A stretch of 64,000 bases of DNA from Artemisia argyi (taxonomy: Eukaryota; Streptophyta; Magnoliopsida; Asterales; Asteraceae): the NCBI GenBank assembly GCA_030686995.1, contig CM060709.1, positions 126,634,373 to 126,698,372 on the forward strand. Direction: 5' to 3'. Below, piece by piece: positions 60,703 to 64,000 of the stretch. The first letter of the stretch is position 1. Each line of letters begins with the position of its first letter. Both the position numbers and the translations under genes were made by a program. The notes beneath the pieces are model-generated. The model saw nothing but the letters and a program-made list of their open reading frames with translations. It was not told the DNA's origin and made no database searches.

Positions 60703-63700
60703 TGATTGGCTCTGAATGGTCAACCTAACGGTCAACCTAAATTGACCAGGTGATGGTCAACTAGGTCAAACAGCCTAGAGTCAATCTCCGTGGAAGTATA
60801 GGGTTTCCCCGGGTCGTTATGTCCCGACGAGGTGTGGATTGTATTCAAACGGGTTTGTGATCGGGTGAATTTGGACAGAAAGGGGTTTGTGATTGATTAA
60901 ACTAAGGAATTTTGAAAGAAAATAACTTAAATAAGTTATATTAACAAGACTGTGAAATCAGAAAAATCAAAAACGTTTTAAACCTAAAAACGTGTACGTT
61001 CAGTTTAAATTTACGCGAACGTATAAAATAAAAAGTGAAAACTGAAAACCCACAGGGGGTGAAAATGACTTTTTTACAAACCTAAGGATAAATGAAAATT
61101 TTTAGAAAAAGAACTTAAATACAATATAATATTAACTAAATACTAGAAAAATGAAAATTAAATTTCTAAAATTATAAAATAACTAAAAACAAATTTTAAA
61201 ATTAAAAATATGCTTTTTTGTCTTTTTGTTATTTTTATATTAATTAATTACTAATTATATTTAATTTCCTAATTAAACTAAACAAAATTATTAAAAATAC
61301 TAAAGAGACTTAGATAATTATAGAAAAATTAATAAATCTAATTAACCATCACAGGAATCCTACAAAATTATAAAAAATTTGTTTTATATGTTTTTGCACT
61401 ATTTTACTAATTATAAAATTAAATATTAATTAATTCCTAATTAAACTAATTAAATTATAAAAACTAGAAAATGAATAGTAGAAATTCTAGAAAAATTACA
61501 AAAATTATATTATATTATATAAAAGCTAGGAAAAATATAAAAACAAGGTGTTACTTTATAAAAACTAATTATGCTATTTAATACTTAATTATTAATTAAT
61601 TATTAATAAAACTAATATTAAATCTAATTAATACTAAATGACAAGATTAAAATTTGGAAAAATTACGGAAATTACTTTAAGATAAAAGGAAATTAAGAAA
61701 AATATAAAAACGCAAGGTGCTTAATAAAAATCTAAAAAGGAAAATTAAAAAGTTAAATTACATTAAATAGAAACTATCACTTGAAATTAAATTGGTTGTT
61801 TCTAAAGTTTTCTTTTACAAAACTCTTTTAACACTAAAAACAAACAACTTTTACAAAAATAACTTTTTCAAAACTTAAAAATAAGCCAAATGCATGCTCA
61901 AAAGCATGACAGTTGACTTTCTTTGACCAAGCTAAGAAATAAGCTTGAATGAGCTTATGTGGGGTCCACAAGGGTGGATTCTGGTTCAAATAAGTTTGTT
62001 GGACATGTTTAAGCTAGAATTTACCAAATAAGCTCACAGGATAAGCCAGATTAGCACTTTGTTTTCTTACTTGAACACAGAAAAATGGGACAGAGTTTAT
62101 GGGAGAATTCAGGTGGGTCCCAGGGAGCTTAAGCTCAATGGCTTGCTCAAAATAGGAAGGTGGCCAGGAGGGGGGTTCAAAGAACCAAACGTGGGGTTGT
62201 GGGACCCACTGTGGTGGCCAGAAAGATCCACCAAAGGTGGTGGTGGTGGACTGATCTGCTGCAGCAGGGGAGGTGATGCCCCCTGCTGCTGTGTTTCTAG
62301 GCTTGTGGGGACCACAAAAAAAATGGAAAAATTAAGGTGAAAGTGGGACTCTGAAGTTCAACTGGGATATTACTACTCCTAAAAAGTACAAGGCCTGAAT
62401 CCACCTAGAAAAATCAAAACAATTCCTACTATTTTTGGATTTTCTGAAAAAGGGTAATTTTGACTTTTTATATAACACACATATGTTGACTATATTGAAC
62501 TTCTATTGCATTTAATCTACTGATTATGATAAAATAAAGTCTAATGATACTAAACTAAGCTATTTTAACTACATTTGAACTGAATGAAATGATTATGCAA
62601 CTTAAATCTCATAACAGTTAATTTAAACTGAGACAACAGGCAATTTTTGACTTTTAAAGAAAGATCATTGAGTTTATTGCCACAACTGACATATATAGGC
62701 CTACCGAAACATGTAGCAACAAGCATTATTGACTCAAACTCAGGTTACAGTGGCTAAAATCACTAATCCAAACACTACTAAATATGACTGAAAAATGGAT
62801 TTTCACAGCAAATTATAGACTAAGATCATGAATCCTATTTCCAAAGTTACACTATGATGTAATAAGTTTATATAAGCATAGAAACACAGATATTAGTAAC
62901 AAAAACTCATGGATCATTTAAAAGCTAATTTGACAGTTGAAAATGAAATAAAGTGTAATACTGAGAACAAATTAATAAACACCAAATATTTAGCTATAAT
63001 TTAACTAAAAACATTAAAGGTACACTAAAACACAGAGATTAAAGCTAATAGCTTATTCTACAGTGGAATGAACCAAGTCCAAGAAATGGGTTACAATGGA
63101 TTCCAAGCATTTAACAATGAATCACAGACCAATAACCATCCTAGCAGCTTGCCATTAAGCCACTAAACCAAGAAAATCCATACTCCACCCTACTTCCTGC
63201 TTCTTGCCCTTCTTCTTGGAATTTTTTATTTTCTCACTATTTATAAACTATTTTTTTATATTTTTGATTTTTGAGCTAAATTACATTTTAATACAAATGG
63301 AACATTTAAAACTTGTCTATGAACATCAATTGAGCTTATGGAACAGTAAGTGACTACTCTTAACAAGCATAAGGCTAAAATGAAGATTTGAGTAATTTCT
63401 AGTAGAAATTGAATTCAAATACAACTTTAAATTAGTGTTAACAAAGGTTTAATTTTTACATTAGAATAACTGAATACAAGTTTTTTTAACTAAAGAAAAC
63501 AACCAGAGTTACATAAAAACGATTCCTATACTAAACTATATTACCACCTTTCGAATTATGCTAACTGTCCTTCTCTTTTCCTTTTTCTTGACTTATATAG
63601 TTCCTGGGGAGTCCCTCTCTCTTTCCCACCTAAATTTGTGACCATTGGATCAAGCAAATCAATCCTAGCCGTTGGGGGTCTTTTTGGTGGGAAAAAGTTA

Positions 63701-64000
63701 AAACTGCAAGTGGCAGTTATCTTGTAGATATTTTTGAGCATTAATTGGTGTTTGGGGTTTAGTGGTAGGCAGGGGAGACAAGGAAGGGTGAAGTTGAGGT
63801 GGAGGGATGGGAGATGTGGAGTGTGGAAGTGGTGTTGCAGGTTACAAGTTGTGGTGGAAGGGCGGAAGTCAAACCTGGCGTTGACCGGGTTTAATATCAA
63901 AGACGGGGTAAGGTTTGGGCTGGTGTGGTGATGGGCCAGGGTGTTGTAGTGGATTGTATTGTTTTAGAATGGATTAGATTTAATTTCAAAGGGTCCATTT
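60703..64000 (-). repeat. Athila-type LTR related to the A1 LTR, runs off the window
   Basis: Read on the minus strand it ends CAATCA at 60703, like the A1 LTR, and has the same succession: CT-rich block and CTATATAAG TATA box (63600-63592), then AT-rich block (61800-61000), then a terminal part (60710-60900) alignable with 5870-6104. Overall similarity to the A1 LTR is patchy, so the two are diverged family members. Whether it is a 3' LTR or a solo LTR cannot be told. It interrupts the A2' 3' UTR at 60702. Confidence 0.7.

Overview
The window is nuclear DNA of a flowering plant: AT-rich, with spliced genes (GT..AG introns) and mostly transposable elements. The lineage is probably Asteraceae. 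This is an inference from memory: the Athila-type gag-protease, the Sirevirus pol with its large post-pol ORF, and the Tekay element with an extra upstream ORF all look like proteins I associate with Tanacetum/Chrysanthemum-type genomes. I ran no search.

Host genes: an apparently complete five-exon GDSL esterase/lipase gene (16075-21481, +, 368 codons) and exon 1 of a tandem GDSL paralogue (29318-29582, +). The rest of the paralogue is not in the window, because its first intron has been invaded from 29844 onward by a retrotransposon nest that runs past the window end. Between the two genes lie a Harbinger-like MITE, a possible Helitron end, a LINE fragment, a foldback-like element with ~0.9 kb arms of ~20 bp tandem units, a (TA)n-associated Micron-like element and a hAT-like MITE.

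Left nest (1-15240): a minus-strand LINE (12851-15240) carries a minus-strand copia-like element (LTR 12577-12850). Its interior is cut by a minus-strand Athila-like, gag-protease-only element (LTR 9425-10868, gag-pro 6998-9256). The 3' UTR of that element is cut in turn by a plus-strand Athila element (integrase ORF 1-1572, 3' LTR 2466-6104, probable TSD GTATA).

Right nest (29844-64000): a minus-strand copia (3' LTR 29844-30411, RNase H 30926-31408, RT fragment 57389-57558) is split by a Sirevirus (31414-57383, two 887 bp LTRs, TSD ATAAC). The Sirevirus is itself split inside its post-pol ORF by a young, coding-intact Ty3 Tekay-type element (40292-53630, 3.6 kb LTRs, TSD TAAAG). To the right, the 3' end of a second copy of the gag-only Athila-like family (57559-60702) is interrupted by another large Athila-type LTR (60703-64000, runs off the window).

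The order of insertion agrees with decay. By eye the Tekay LTRs differ at about 17 substitutions in 3.6 kb (~0.5%), whereas the Sirevirus LTRs differ at about 39 in 887 bp (~4.4%) and its genes carry many stops and frameshifts. The less expected signals are non-coding: hairpins followed by AGTGTRRGGGG purine tracts in Athila-type 3' UTRs, a TGACGCCGTCA palindrome cluster next to an LTR TATA box, a 17-copy ACTCGC array upstream of another TATA box, and the foldback minisatellite.
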